Shown: positions 16,917-25,506 of the stretch, piece by piece | How positions within the stretch are numbered: position 1 is the stretch's first letter | Layout of the letters: the number at the start of each line of letters is the position of its first letter | Assembly: GCA_964348665.1 (NCBI GenBank) | Contig: CAYGDP010000018.1 | Location: 14,703 to 78,702 of the forward strand | Length of the DNA: 64,000 nt | DNA from: CAYGDP01 sp964348665 | Lineage (GTDB): Bacteria; Verrucomicrobiota; Verrucomicrobiia; Palsa-1439; CAYGDP01 | Direction of reading: 5' to 3' | Position numbers and translations under genes: made by a program | Notes under the pieces: generated by a model | What the model saw: only the letters and a program-made list of their open reading frames with translations | What the model was told of the DNA's origin: nothing | Database searches by the model: none

Positions 16917-17618
16917 TCATTCTCCTAGATATGCTTTCTTTACTTGCTCGCTCTTTAGCAAGTTCGCTCCGGTATCTTCAAGAACAATTTGTCCCGTTTG
17001 CATGACATATCCGCGATGAGCTATGGAGAGCGCCTGCCGTGCGTTTTGTTCGACCAGCAGGATCGTGACCCCTTCGCTGTTGATTTTGCGGATGGTGTGA
17101 AAAATCTGCGCCACCAACTTCGGCGCTAGCCCCAGGGATGGTTCATCAAGCAGCAACAGCCGAGGCTTTGCCATCAGGGCGCGTCCGATGGCAAGCATTT
17201 GTTGTTCGCCGCCAGACAAGGTGCCTCCGAGCTGACTGCTGCGTTCTTGAAGGATGGGGAAGAGTTTGAAGACTTGCGCTAATTCGGCGTCCAAGCCGTT
17301 GTCACGCTGCGCAAACGCACCCATCTCCAAATTCTCGCGCACGGTGAGCCGCGGGAAGATACGCCGTCCTTCGGGTGCCTGCACGATGCCATGGGCGACA
17401 ATCTCGTGGGGAGACAGTTTTGAAATGTCCTGACCTTCGAACACGATCTTGCCGTCGCGGGCGCGGAAGATACCGCAGAGGGTCATCAGCGTCGTGGACT
17501 TGCCCGCGCCGTTTGCGCCAAGCAGCGTCACGATTTCGCCCTTCTCCACTTTCAGTGAGATCCCGTGGAGAACTTCGATGGGGCCGTAACCGGCATGAAG
17601 CTTTGTGACAGTGAGCAT
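16917..17618 (-). CDS. livF: Branched-chain amino acid ABC transporter ATPase LivF
   Basis: 233 residues, the usual LivF length. Walker A is LLGANGAGKSTT, the Q-loop region is IVQAPEGRRIFP (typical LivF sequence), the signature is LSGGEQQMLAIGRAL, Walker B is LLLLDEPSLGL and the switch residue is in VEQNARQAL. It couples ATP hydrolysis to uptake with LivG on the cytoplasmic face of LivHM. It is last in the five-gene order livK-H-M-G-F on the minus strand, separated from livG by a 76-bp repeat-containing gap. The true substrate (Leu/Ile/Val, urea, or other amides) cannot be read from sequence alone. Confidence 0.92.
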   Translation of the reverse strand: MLTVTKLHAGYGPIEVLHGISLKVEKGEIVTLLGANGAGKSTTLMTLCGIFRARDGKIVFEGQDISKLSPHEIVAHGIVQAPEGRRIFPRLTVRENLEMGAFAQRDNGLDAELAQVFKLFPILQERSSQLGGTLSGGEQQMLAIGRALMAKPRLLLLDEPSLGLAPKLVAQIFHTIRKINSEGVTILLVEQNARQALSIAHRGYVMQTGQIVLEDTGANLLKSEQVKKAYLGE

Positions 17619-17628
17619 TTGTTAGGCC

Positions 17629-17696
17629 GTTGAATCGGTACATAGTTAAAATGTTGAATCGGTTTTGAGTTTCAACGATTTAACCATTTAACGATT
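17629..17696. repeat. Intergenic repeat of GTTGAA/TTCAAC units
   Basis: GTTGAATCGG occurs twice, 24 bp apart (17629-17638, 17653-17662), followed by inverted-sense units TTCAACGATT and TTTAACGATT (17671-17696). A near-identical arrangement with the same 24-bp period lies at 37998-38076. It is probably a dispersed element rather than a regulator of livF. Confidence 0.55.
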
Positions 17697-18723
17697 ATCC
17701 CTCCTTTCCCAAATACGCCTCGATCACTTTGGGATTCCTCTGAACCTCAGCCGGCGTTCCCTCGGCTATCTTTTCGCCATGGTCAAGAACGGCGATGCGA
17801 TCGGAGATGTTCATCACCAGGTTGATGTCATGTTCGATGAGGAGGACGGTAATCTCACGGTCGCGGATTTGGCGGATGAGTGTCATCAACGCCTGTGTCT
17901 CCACTGGGTTCATTCCTGCGGCGGGTTCGTCAAGAAGCAATAGCCGGGGCCGGAGAGCAAGCGCGCGGGCGATTTCGAGCCGTCGCTTGTGGCCATAGGG
18001 GAGATTCTCGGCAAGAGTACCTGCTTCCTGTTCCAGACCGACAAATCGCAATAATTCCTTCGCGGCAACGGTGGCATCGCGTCCTTCTCGCCAATAGGCG
18101 GGCAACCGCAACAACGCATCCCAGAAATGCGTGCGTAGCTGGGTATCCATGCCAATCAGGACGTTGTCGAGAGTGGTCATCTGATTAAAGAGGCGAATGT
18201 TCTGAAACGTGCGTGCCAACCCCATGCGTGCCGAGACTTCGGGCGCACGTCGTCGTTCACGCCAGACAGCGAGAGTACCTCCGACGCCTAGCGCTGTGCC
18301 GATCAATGATGGCAAAGCGACTCTCGTAAGCGGTCGCTCGACGAGGTATCCGCCGGCTGACGCCAAGGCTTTACCCCAAGGGAACGATTGTTGGTAGATG
18401 TAATTTGCTGTGACGGCTGTTTGCCAGAGTGAGTCGATATTTACCGCGAGAGTAAACCCAAGTCCGGTGATGAGACCGATCATTACGACGGCAAAGGCAT
18501 CGGCGGCAGTGAAAGGTTGAATCAATGCGCGGTCTTCCAGACGGATCTCGCCGTCCGTCGGTTCATAAATGCCTGTAACAGCGTTAAAAACGGTCGTTTT
18601 ACCGGCGCCATTGGGGCCGATGAGCGAAAAAATTTTCTTTGGCGAGATTTCCGTCGAAAACGCGCTGACGGCGGTTAGACCGCCGAACCGCATGGTCAGG
18701 TTTTTGATTTCAAGAATGTTCAT
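17695..18723 (-). CDS. livG: Branched-chain amino acid ABC transporter ATPase LivG with a membrane-like insertion
   Basis: 342 residues, against about 250-260 for typical LivG. The ATPase motifs are intact: Walker A GPNGAGKTT (36-44), Q-loop ARTFQNIRLF (170-179), signature-position LPYGHKRRLEIARAL (241-255), Walker B LLLLDEP (261-267) and H-loop EHD (297-299). Between the GEIRLEDRAL strand and the Q-loop, about residues 66-166 form an extra block containing two hydrophobic stretches, AFAVVMIGLITGLGFTLAV (77-95) and VALPSLIGTALGVGGTLAV (135-153), the latter followed by basic WRERRR. Such a two-helix hairpin inside the nucleotide-binding domain is not a known LivG feature. The start codon overlaps the 3' end of livM by 14 bp. 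Family assignment is secure; the insertion's function is unknown. Confidence 0.9.
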   Translation of the reverse strand: MNILEIKNLTMRFGGLTAVSAFSTEISPKKIFSLIGPNGAGKTTVFNAVTGIYEPTDGEIRLEDRALIQPFTAADAFAVVMIGLITGLGFTLAVNIDSLWQTAVTANYIYQQSFPWGKALASAGGYLVERPLTRVALPSLIGTALGVGGTLAVWRERRRAPEVSARMGLARTFQNIRLFNQMTTLDNVLIGMDTQLRTHFWDALLRLPAYWREGRDATVAAKELLRFVGLEQEAGTLAENLPYGHKRRLEIARALALRPRLLLLDEPAAGMNPVETQALMTLIRQIRDREITVLLIEHDINLVMNISDRIAVLDHGEKIAEGTPAEVQRNPKVIEAYLGKEG

Positions 18724-19738
18724 GGTGAAGTTCGGCTTTGATTTGTTTGGAAGGGAGTAATCCTTCTGGCCGGAAACGCATCATCAAAATAAGCGCGAGT
18801 CCGTAGAGCATGTATTTCCAGTTGCTTGGCGAGGTGAAAACGTTGGCGGTGCTTACGAGACCGTGGGCTTTGAGAAAATTACTGAGCGATTCGAGGATGA
18901 TGGAGTTGAATCCCATAATCAGGAGTGCGCCGAGCAGCACTCCGCCAATGCTGCCCATGCCACCCACGATCACAATGCAAAGTGTCATGACCGAGATTTG
19001 AAAATCGTACGTACCGGGTTCTGCGCTCGAACCGAGCATGCAAGCGAACAAAGCGCCCGCGAGCGCGCATTGCGCGGCACAAAGCGCGAAGGCCAGCAGC
19101 TTTAGTTTCATGGGAACGATTCCCATGCAAGAGGCGGCGAGTTCATCTTCGCGAATCGAAATCCACGCGCGCCCGATGCGCGAGCGTTCCAAGTTGCGAT
19201 TGAGCAACACGACAATCGTCAACAATCCAAGAAGGAGAAAATACCAGGGAAGATGATTCTCTGCGCCGAATTTGTAGCCGAATAGGTTGGGGGACGGAAG
19301 AGGGTTGATCCCCTGTGTGCCTTTCGTGATCGGCTCCAGGTTTTTCAAGACATCTTGCATGATCTCGCCAAAGCCGAGGGTAACGATCGCCAGATAATCG
19401 CCCCGCAGACGCAACGTTGGAAGCCCCAACAAAAGACCCGCACCCAGTCCGATCATCACCGTGACGGCCGTCGCGCTCCAAAACCCGAGCTGAAACGGAT
19501 AGATATCACAGGTCAGAATCGCATAGCTGTAGGCGCCAAGTGCCATGAACGCCGCCACGCCAAGATTGAGCAATCCCGTGAAGCCGGTGAGGAGGTTCAA
19601 CCCGAGACCGAGCAACGCGAAAATAAAAATGGGTCGCAGCTTGTCGCTTAATTGCCAGCCGGCGGGAAGGACCAGATCAAACAGCGGGAGCGCCGCTGCC
19701 GCCGCCAGAAACGCCCAGTGAAACTTCCAGGGCTTCAT
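18710..19738 (-). CDS. livM: Branched-chain amino acid ABC transporter permease LivM
   Basis: 342 residues from ATG 19738 (MKPWKFHWAFLAAAAALPLF), chosen because it overlaps the livH stop codon in an ATGA arrangement; the longer frame to 19852 lies inside livH. Around nine hydrophobic helices are visible, including ALLGLGLNLLTGFTGLLNLG, the signature of LivM-type permeases, and a GDYLAIVTLGFGEI block. The cytoplasmic loop RIGRAWISIREDELAA is the conserved contact with the ATPases. It forms the membrane channel with LivH. Confidence 0.93.
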   Translation of the reverse strand: MKPWKFHWAFLAAAAALPLFDLVLPAGWQLSDKLRPIFIFALLGLGLNLLTGFTGLLNLGVAAFMALGAYSYAILTCDIYPFQLGFWSATAVTVMIGLGAGLLLGLPTLRLRGDYLAIVTLGFGEIMQDVLKNLEPITKGTQGINPLPSPNLFGYKFGAENHLPWYFLLLGLLTIVVLLNRNLERSRIGRAWISIREDELAASCMGIVPMKLKLLAFALCAAQCALAGALFACMLGSSAEPGTYDFQISVMTLCIVIVGGMGSIGGVLLGALLIMGFNSIILESLSNFLKAHGLVSTANVFTSPSNWKYMLYGLALILMMRFRPEGLLPSKQIKAELHHEHS

Positions 19739-20685
19739 ACTTTTTCGCGCACCGCCTTTCCGAGAAGTCCCGATGGACGAAACACCAGCACGAGAATGAG
19801 AATGGCGAAGACCAATACGTTTGTCCAGCGGGTTGCGCCGTATTGATCGCAAAATGCGCGCGCCATGCCAATCAGAAGTCCGCCCAGCACGGCGCCTCGC
19901 AAATCGCCAATACCACCCAATACCGCCGCCGTGAACGCATCCATCCCCGTCTTGTAGCCCATTTGGAATTGGATGGTGTTGTTATAAAGGGAATAGATCA
20001 CGCTGGCCACCCCCGCCAAGGCTCCACCGATGAGAAACGTCTGGCCGATGACTCGATCCACGTCGATTCCCATAAGCCGCGCTGCCAGGCGATCCTGGGC
20101 GACAGCGCGCATTGCCTTTCCGGATCGGGTGCGATGCACAAACCAAGTCAATCCTATCATCAAGGGCACGGTAACGATGATCACCATGAAATCTTTTGCA
20201 GTGAACTGAACCTGCGCTTGCTCGCCCAGCAAATTTACATTCGGCACCAGGGAAGGAAAATCTTTCGGCGCGGCGGCCGCTCGTCCGCCGCCGAATACAT
20301 CCATCGGCATCCCTCCCCAGAACAGGCCGAAGTTCATGAACACGAACGACACACCAATCGCGGAAACCAGCGGTGCGAGCCGCGGCGCTTCGCGCAAATG
20401 ACGATACGCCAGTCGGTCCACCAGCCAATTCAGTCCGCCACAAAAGAACGGCACGGCGACTAGCAGCGGTAAGACCCCCCACACATGATCCAATCCGAGC
20501 GCGCCAACCAAAGTCAGCGCCAGAAAACCGCCCAGCATGAACAAATCACCGTGGGCAAAATTGATCAGCTCGATGATGCCATACACCATCGTATAACCCA
20601 GCGCGATCAGTGCGATGATCGTTCCGTTCGAGAGGCCGATGATCAGTGTTTGCAAAAGCACTTCGAATGGTGACATTTCGCGCAT
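19735..20685 (-). CDS. livH: Branched-chain amino acid ABC transporter permease LivH
   Basis: 316 residues from ATG 20685; the second ATG at 20676 (MSPFEVLLQ) is an alternative. The N-terminal GLSNGTIIALIALGYTMVYG and ELINFAHGDLFMLGGF are diagnostic for LivH. The ATPase-contact loop SGKAMRAVAQDRLAARLMGI lies near residues 205-225, and a second family motif GGIGDLRGAVLGGLLIG near 270. The loop around residues 130-165 (GGGRAAAAPKDFPS) is longer than in many homologues. It follows livK after a 232-bp gap holding a strong palindrome. Confidence 0.93.
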   Translation of the reverse strand: MREMSPFEVLLQTLIIGLSNGTIIALIALGYTMVYGIIELINFAHGDLFMLGGFLALTLVGALGLDHVWGVLPLLVAVPFFCGGLNWLVDRLAYRHLREAPRLAPLVSAIGVSFVFMNFGLFWGGMPMDVFGGGRAAAAPKDFPSLVPNVNLLGEQAQVQFTAKDFMVIIVTVPLMIGLTWFVHRTRSGKAMRAVAQDRLAARLMGIDVDRVIGQTFLIGGALAGVASVIYSLYNNTIQFQMGYKTGMDAFTAAVLGGIGDLRGAVLGGLLIGMARAFCDQYGATRWTNVLVFAILILVLVFRPSGLLGKAVREKV

Positions 20686-20836
20686 CTTAGCGATGCGAGT
20701 CGGTGAGCGCGATAATTTTTTATGATGCCTGGCACATCGCTAGTTTCCCGCCAAATTGAGAGACCGAGAGACGGGGAACAAGTGCAATCGGGAACGGAAA
20801 ATCGTATCGAGCGCCGCCCCGCACGAAATTTATGTA

Positions 20837-20870
20837 CCACTCAGATGCAACAATTGTTGCATTTAAGTGG
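20837..20870. promoter_or_regulatory. 34-bp interrupted palindrome between livK and livH
   Basis: The centre ATGCAACAATTGTTGCAT (20845-20862) is a perfect 18-bp palindrome, flanked symmetrically by CCACT (20837-20841) and AGTGG (20866-20870) with 3-base spacers. It lies inside the liv operon between the binding-protein and permease genes. As DNA it could be a dimeric repressor site; as RNA it would form a long hairpin that could protect the livK message or reduce read-through. No T-run follows it on the minus strand. Confidence 0.6.
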
Positions 20871-20917
20871 TTAAATTAATTTAGAAGAAGCATCGGTGCA
20901 TTTCTGGATTCGTTTCG

Positions 20918-22099
20918 TTATTGCCCTACTACTTTGACGGCGGTGAACTGCCCATTTTGAATGGTTTCAACAATCATCACTTTCAAGGTCGTATCTCCGT
21001 TCATGTCGAAGGACCACTTTCCCAGCGCCCCGTCGAAGTCGCGGATGCCGGCTATGGCTGCCCGGATGGCTTCACGGTCTTTTTTTCCCGCCCGTTTGAT
21101 GCCTTCCAGTGCGACCTTCGCGCTTTCGTATCCATACACCGCATAGCCTTCCGGTTCTGCCTTGAACTTTTTCTTGTACGACGCATAAAATTCTTTTCCT
21201 TTTCCCTTCAAGTCGCTTGGCGGCAAACCTCCGAACGTCACATACGTTTTTCCTTCGAGATTTTCTTTCCCCGCGGCCTCGATGAATGCATTCTCGCGAC
21301 ACCCATCGGGAACCATCAATTTGACCTTCGCGCCGCCGGCGACGAGATCCTTGGCAAGTTGTCCCGCGTTGTTTTGCGTAGTGCCGCCAAAATAGACGAG
21401 ATCGGCTCCTTCACTTTTGATCTTCGTAACCAGCGCCCTGTAGTTCGACGCTTTCGTGTCAATTCCTTCGTACCCCACGATTTCGAGGCCGAGCTTTGGC
21501 GCCGTGCGTTTGAAGACATCCGCGATGCCTTTTCCGTAAAGCTCCCGATCATGGAGAACGAATATTTTTTTTACCCCGATTTCCTTGGCAAACTGCGCGG
21601 CGACATCTCCCTGGATATCGTCAGCAGGGACCACACGGAAATAATTTACCTTACCCGAAGGCCGATAGACGGCAGGTTCGTTGGCTTCACCGAGACCGGG
21701 TTTTGTCAGGCCGGGATAGGTGTTGGCGGGACTGATCATGACGAGAGAGGCTTTATTGAGAACGGGCATTGAGATTTTTGCCGCACCGGAATTGTACGTG
21801 CCGATGTAACCCATTACATCGGCGTCTTTGACGGCTTTCTGCGCGTTGGCGGCTTCCAGCGCAGGGTCCCATTGACCGCGTTCGGGGGAGGCGTCATCCC
21901 AGTCTTCATAGGCGATGGTGAAGTTGCCCACTTTCCCGCCTACCTCTTCGATGGCCATTTTGATGCCGTTGACCATGGAAGTCGTTTGGGCGTTGGCACT
22001 GCCCGTGCGCGGCAGGCTGGAGACGATTTTGATGGTTTCAGCGCGAGCGGATGTCAGGAGTCCCACGCTCAAGGCGATAATCAGCAATTTATTTTTCAT
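20918..22099 (-). CDS. livK: Branched-chain amino acid ABC transporter substrate-binding protein LivK
   Basis: 393 residues from ATG 22099 (MKNKLLIIALSVGLLTSARA), preceded by an AAGGAGA ribosome site 4 bases upstream; a longer in-frame start at 22132 is rejected. The signal peptide is cleaved after about residue 20. The mature protein has the type I periplasmic-binding fold: IKIVSSLPRTGSANAQTTSMVNG at the ligand pocket start (residues after the signal), DVMGYIGTYNSGAAK, and FVLHDRELYGKG. It captures the ligand in the periplasm and delivers it to LivHM. First gene of the transporter set; highest expression would be expected. Confidence 0.92.
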   Translation of the reverse strand: MKNKLLIIALSVGLLTSARAETIKIVSSLPRTGSANAQTTSMVNGIKMAIEEVGGKVGNFTIAYEDWDDASPERGQWDPALEAANAQKAVKDADVMGYIGTYNSGAAKISMPVLNKASLVMISPANTYPGLTKPGLGEANEPAVYRPSGKVNYFRVVPADDIQGDVAAQFAKEIGVKKIFVLHDRELYGKGIADVFKRTAPKLGLEIVGYEGIDTKASNYRALVTKIKSEGADLVYFGGTTQNNAGQLAKDLVAGGAKVKLMVPDGCRENAFIEAAGKENLEGKTYVTFGGLPPSDLKGKGKEFYASYKKKFKAEPEGYAVYGYESAKVALEGIKRAGKKDREAIRAAIAGIRDFDGALGKWSFDMNGDTTLKVMIVETIQNGQFTAVKVVGQ

Positions 22100-22128
22100 T
22101 TCTTCTCCTTGTTTGACGAGGTACCGGG

Positions 22129-23178
22129 TCAACGATTCAACGGAAGTTTTACCGCCCGCTTGGTTTTCGCTGATTTGTAAATTCCCAGAATGATTTCGAC
22201 GGCCTTGCGACCCTCGACGCCGGGGACGAGTGGCGAGCGACCCTCGCGAATTGCATCCACCATGTCTTGAAACTGTCGGCGATGACCTTCATGTTTGATT
22301 TCGCGCGCACCCGCTCCGCCGCCTACGTCGCTGGCACTGAACTTTGCGCGAATGGCTTCATCCTCGGGCTTCTCGTCGGCAAATTTCCAACAAGCAATCC
22401 GGTCGTCCTCTAAAATGACGGTGCCGCGATCGCCCGAAAGCTCGATGCGTTTGGCAAAGCCCGGCAACGCCGCGGTGGTGCCCTCGATAACCCCCAGTGC
22501 GCCGCTCTTGAAGCGCAGCGACGCCACCGCGACGTCTTCCACTTCGATTCGCTTATGCGCGCGCGTTGCGGTGAGCGCCGTGATTTCGCTCGGCATTCCC
22601 GCCAGCCATTGAAGCAGATCAATTGCATGGATGCTTTGGTTCATCAGAGCGCCGCCCCCATCCATTTCCCACGTCCCGCGCCAGCCACCGCTATCGTAGT
22701 AGTTCTGGTCGCGCCACCATTTGATATACGCATCGCATAACGTCAGCTTGCCGAGTCGGCCTTGTTCGACGGCGCGTTTGACCGTCTGCGCCCCTTCGCC
22801 GAAGCGCGACTGAAAAATGCCGGCAAATTTGACGCGGTGCCTTTTTGCCGCGGCGAGCATTGCATCAATGCGCTTGAGAGTGATCTCCAGCGGTTTTTCG
22901 CAAACGATGTGTTTGCGCGCGCGGGCGGCGTCGATCGCGATCTCGGCGTGCGCCCCGCTGGGGGTGGCAATGCAAACCACATCGAGGTCGTCGCGCGCGA
23001 GCATTTTGCGATAATCCGTGAAGCTCGCGCAGTTGTATTGTTCGGCCAACGCACGGACTTTTTGTTCGTTGCGGCTGGCAACGCCGATCAATCGGGCGCC
23101 GGTTACTTCTGTGAGCGCACTGGCGTGAACGCCGCCGATGTATCCGCAACCGACAATCCCAAAACCAAGAGATCGCAT
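22129..23178 (-). CDS. Gfo/Idh/MocA-family NAD(P)-dependent oxidoreductase
   Basis: 349 residues. The N-terminal Rossmann loop is FGIVGCGYIGGVHASAL; the family motif CEKPLEITL (Glu-Lys-Pro) sits near residue 95, and the second-domain sequence DGGGALMNQSIHAIDLLQWL includes the conserved His of the active site near 185. Enzymes of this family oxidise or reduce sugars, inositols and similar hydroxyl compounds; substrate cannot be inferred. It starts 143 bp from the divergent lpxC-fabZ gene and ends 29 bp before livK, so it may be read into the liv genes. Confidence 0.9.
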   Translation of the reverse strand: MRSLGFGIVGCGYIGGVHASALTEVTGARLIGVASRNEQKVRALAEQYNCASFTDYRKMLARDDLDVVCIATPSGAHAEIAIDAARARKHIVCEKPLEITLKRIDAMLAAAKRHRVKFAGIFQSRFGEGAQTVKRAVEQGRLGKLTLCDAYIKWWRDQNYYDSGGWRGTWEMDGGGALMNQSIHAIDLLQWLAGMPSEITALTATRAHKRIEVEDVAVASLRFKSGALGVIEGTTAALPGFAKRIELSGDRGTVILEDDRIACWKFADEKPEDEAIRAKFSASDVGGGAGAREIKHEGHRRQFQDMVDAIREGRSPLVPGVEGRKAVEIILGIYKSAKTKRAVKLPLNR

Positions 23179-23280
23179 GGGCCGGATTGTAGTGAGTTTG
23201 AGGCTAAAGTCAATTTCTAGGCTGCTGCAACTCTAGGTGAGCGACGTGGCGGTTTGTCTTGCGGCCAGGGTGATGACGTT

Positions 23281-23296
23281 CCGTTTGCGTAAACGG
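23281..23296. promoter_or_regulatory. Palindrome in the lpxC-fabZ upstream region
   Basis: CCGTTTGCGTAAACGG has perfect 6-bp arms (CCGTTT/AAACGG) around a 4-bp centre and lies 25 bp before the lpxC start, next to a TATGCT element (23303-23308) that could be a -10 box. Operator function is a guess. Confidence 0.35.
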
Positions 23297-23320
23297 CAAG
23301 CGTATGCTAGGAAAGACACA

Positions 23321-24688
23321 ATGACCAAGACACAGCAAACGATCAAGAAATCGGTGACGCTCTCGGGGATAGGGTTGCACACGGGAAATCGGGTGACGCT
23401 GACGATTCATCCCGCGCCGGTGGATGTGGGGATTGTGTTTGAGCGCGCGGACCTCGACGGGAAACCGCGCGTGGAAGCGCGAGTGGAGAACGTGGTGGAA
23501 ACGACGCGCGGGACAACTTTGGGGAAGGGGACGGTGAAGGTTCATACCGTCGAGCATGTGCTCTCGGCGTTGGCGGCATTTGGCGTGGACAACGCGCGGG
23601 TGGAGATGAGCGCGAACGAACCGCCGATCGGAGACGGAAGCGCGCAGCCATTTGTCGAGTTGATTGAAAAGTCAGGAATCCAAACCCAATCGGCGGAAAA
23701 GCAGATTTTCGTCGTAACCGAGCCGCTGACGCTCAACGTTGGGGATTCCATGATGATTGCATTGCCGCTGGATGGAGCGAACCCTGGCACGCGTACCGGG
23801 GCAATTGGTTCGACGCTTCGCGTGAGCTGCACGCAAGCGGACAGCAAAAATAAATTCGTGCAATTTCTCTCGCTGGACGTGACGCTGGAATCGTATCTGA
23901 AAGAAGTGGCGCCGGCGCGAACATTTTGCGTGTATGAGGAAGTGGAGGCGCTCTTCAAGAATGGCTTGATCAAGGGCGGGAGTCTGGAGACGGCAATCAT
24001 CATTCGTGACGACGCGGTGCTCACCAAAGGAGCGCTGCGATTTGCAGACGAATTTGTGCGTCACAAGATTCTCGATATCATCGGCGATCTCTCGCTGTTG
24101 GGGCAGCCGTTGGCTGCGCACGTGATTGCGATTAAGCCGGGTCATACGGCGAACGCGGCGATGACCAAAGCGCTGTCTGCGCGGCGCGATGGACGCCCCG
24201 AACCCTTCGGCTCCGCGCAGGGCAGGCCGGGGGCAAAGAATGTGCCGGTGGAGACTCTCGGCGAGACGTTGAACGCGGAGCAAATTCGGAAAATATTGCC
24301 GCACCGGTATCCGTTTTTGCTAGTGGATCGGATAGTCAAGATTGAAGGCGATGAAAAAATCATTGGGCTGAAGAACGTGACCAATAACGAGCCTTATTTT
24401 CAGGGACATTTTCCAGGTCATCCGATTATGCCGGGGGTGTTACAAATCGAGGCGATGGCGCAGGTGGGGGGGATATTACTGATGAAAGGCGGGAAATATA
24501 ACGGCATGCAGACGTATCTGCTTTCGGTCGACAAAGCAAAATTTCGCCGTCCAGTTGTGCCGGGAGACCAACTGATGATCGAATGTCAATTGCTCAGGTC
24601 TCGTGGATCCACGATGAAAGTGGGCGGGGTTGCGAAGGTGAGTGATGAAATCGTGAGCGAAGCCGAGCTGATGTTTGCGGCGGTATAG
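23321..24688 (+). CDS. lpxC-fabZ: Bifunctional UDP-3-O-acyl-N-acetylglucosamine deacetylase / (3R)-hydroxyacyl-ACP dehydratase (LpxC-FabZ fusion)
   Basis: 455 residues from ATG 23321 (MTKTQQTIKKSVTLSG). Residues ~1-290 are LpxC, the zinc deacetylase committing UDP-acyl-GlcNAc to lipid A: metal-site motifs TVEHVLSAL and RHKILDIIGDL are present. Residues ~310-455 are FabZ, which dehydrates 3-hydroxyacyl-ACP: LPHRYPFLLVDRI carries the catalytic His and GHFPGHPIMPGVLQIEAMAQ the catalytic Glu. The fusion is known from Bacteroidota and PVC bacteria. The linker holds a palindromic insert encoding GRPEPFGSAQGRPGAKN. lpxA begins 3 bp downstream, so the lipid A steps are co-transcribed. Confidence 0.95.
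   Translation: MTKTQQTIKKSVTLSGIGLHTGNRVTLTIHPAPVDVGIVFERADLDGKPRVEARVENVVETTRGTTLGKGTVKVHTVEHVLSALAAFGVDNARVEMSANEPPIGDGSAQPFVELIEKSGIQTQSAEKQIFVVTEPLTLNVGDSMMIALPLDGANPGTRTGAIGSTLRVSCTQADSKNKFVQFLSLDVTLESYLKEVAPARTFCVYEEVEALFKNGLIKGGSLETAIIIRDDAVLTKGALRFADEFVRHKILDIIGDLSLLGQPLAAHVIAIKPGHTANAAMTKALSARRDGRPEPFGSAQGRPGAKNVPVETLGETLNAEQIRKILPHRYPFLLVDRIVKIEGDEKIIGLKNVTNNEPYFQGHFPGHPIMPGVLQIEAMAQVGGILLMKGGKYNGMQTYLLSVDKAKFRRPVVPGDQLMIECQLLRSRGSTMKVGGVAKVSDEIVSEAELMFAAV
24190..24234. repeat. In-frame palindromic element in the LpxC-FabZ linker
   Basis: GCCCC (24195-24199) pairs with GGGGC (24230-24234), and an inner CGAA-ccc-TTCG hairpin lies at 24199-24209. The translated PEPFGSAQGRP is a low-complexity sequence unlike either flanking domain. 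It occupies the inter-domain linker, where an insertion would be tolerated. Confidence 0.55.
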
Positions 24689-24691
24689 GCA

Positions 24692-25471
24692 ATGAAAAAA
24701 TCCGAAATCCATCCCACCGCGACCATTGTCACTGGGGCAACGATTGGCGAAGGCGTATCCATCGGTCCGTATTGCGTCATCGGTGCACACGTGAAATTGG
24801 GCGATGGCGTTCGGTTGGAGGCGCACTCGATCGTGGATGGCCATACGACTGTTGGTGAAAACTGCCATATCTTTCCCTTCGCGAGCGTCGGGTTGCAGAC
24901 GCAAGACCTGAAATACAAAGGCGGTATCTGCTCCGTCGAAATTGGCGAGGGGACAACGCTGCGGGAATATGTGACGGTCCATGCCGCGACCGCGGACGGC
25001 GACAAAACGGTCGTTGGCAAAAATTGCCACATCCTCGCGTATTCACATATTGCGCATGATTGCATCGTTGGCGACAGCGTGATCATATCCAATGCCGGGA
25101 CGTTGGGGGGACATGTTGTTGTCGAAGACCACGCGGTTATCGGCGGCTGCACGGCGATTCATCAGTTTGTTCGCGTGGGTCGGATGGCAATGATCGGGGG
25201 CTGCTCAAAAGTCGTGCAGGATGTCCCGCCGTTTATGATCGCGGACGGGCACCCGGCCGAAGTGCGCGCTCTCAACAAGGTTGGAATGGAGCGAAACGGG
25301 ATTTCCGCCGACGTGCAGAAGCAATTGCGGCAAGCGTACAAGATTCTTTTCCTGAAAAAGGTGAACTTGAGCCAGGCCATCGAGCGGGCGCGGAAAGAAA
25401 TTCCCAAGTCCGTTGAACTATCGCATTTACTCAAGTTTTTAGAGTCCAGCGAGCGGGGGATAGGACGGTAA
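24692..25471 (+). CDS. lpxA: Acyl-ACP--UDP-N-acetylglucosamine O-acyltransferase LpxA
   Basis: 259 residues. LpxA transfers a 3-hydroxyacyl chain from ACP to UDP-GlcNAc, the first step of lipid A synthesis. Hexapeptide repeats of a left-handed beta helix run from the N-terminus (IHPTATIVTGATIGEGVSIG) to ~190; the catalytic-base region is ILAYSHIAHDCIVGD, and the C-terminal helical part contains ERNGISADVQKQLRQAYKIL. It starts 3 bp after lpxC-fabZ; a plausible terminator follows it. The presence of lipid A genes shows a diderm envelope with LPS. Confidence 0.95.
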   Translation: MKKSEIHPTATIVTGATIGEGVSIGPYCVIGAHVKLGDGVRLEAHSIVDGHTTVGENCHIFPFASVGLQTQDLKYKGGICSVEIGEGTTLREYVTVHAATADGDKTVVGKNCHILAYSHIAHDCIVGDSVIISNAGTLGGHVVVEDHAVIGGCTAIHQFVRVGRMAMIGGCSKVVQDVPPFMIADGHPAEVRALNKVGMERNGISADVQKQLRQAYKILFLKKVNLSQAIERARKEIPKSVELSHLLKFLESSERGIGR

Positions 25472-25476
25472 AAACG

Positions 25477-25506
25477 CCGCGAAACAGATTTGCGGTTACA
25501 ATTTTT
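25477..25506 (+). terminator. Intrinsic terminator after lpxA
   Basis: CCGC(g)AAA (25477-25484), loop CAGA, and TTTGCGG (25489-25495) form a 7-bp stem with one bulge, followed by TTACAATTTTT. It lies between the convergent lpxA and PHP-phosphatase genes. Confidence 0.55.
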
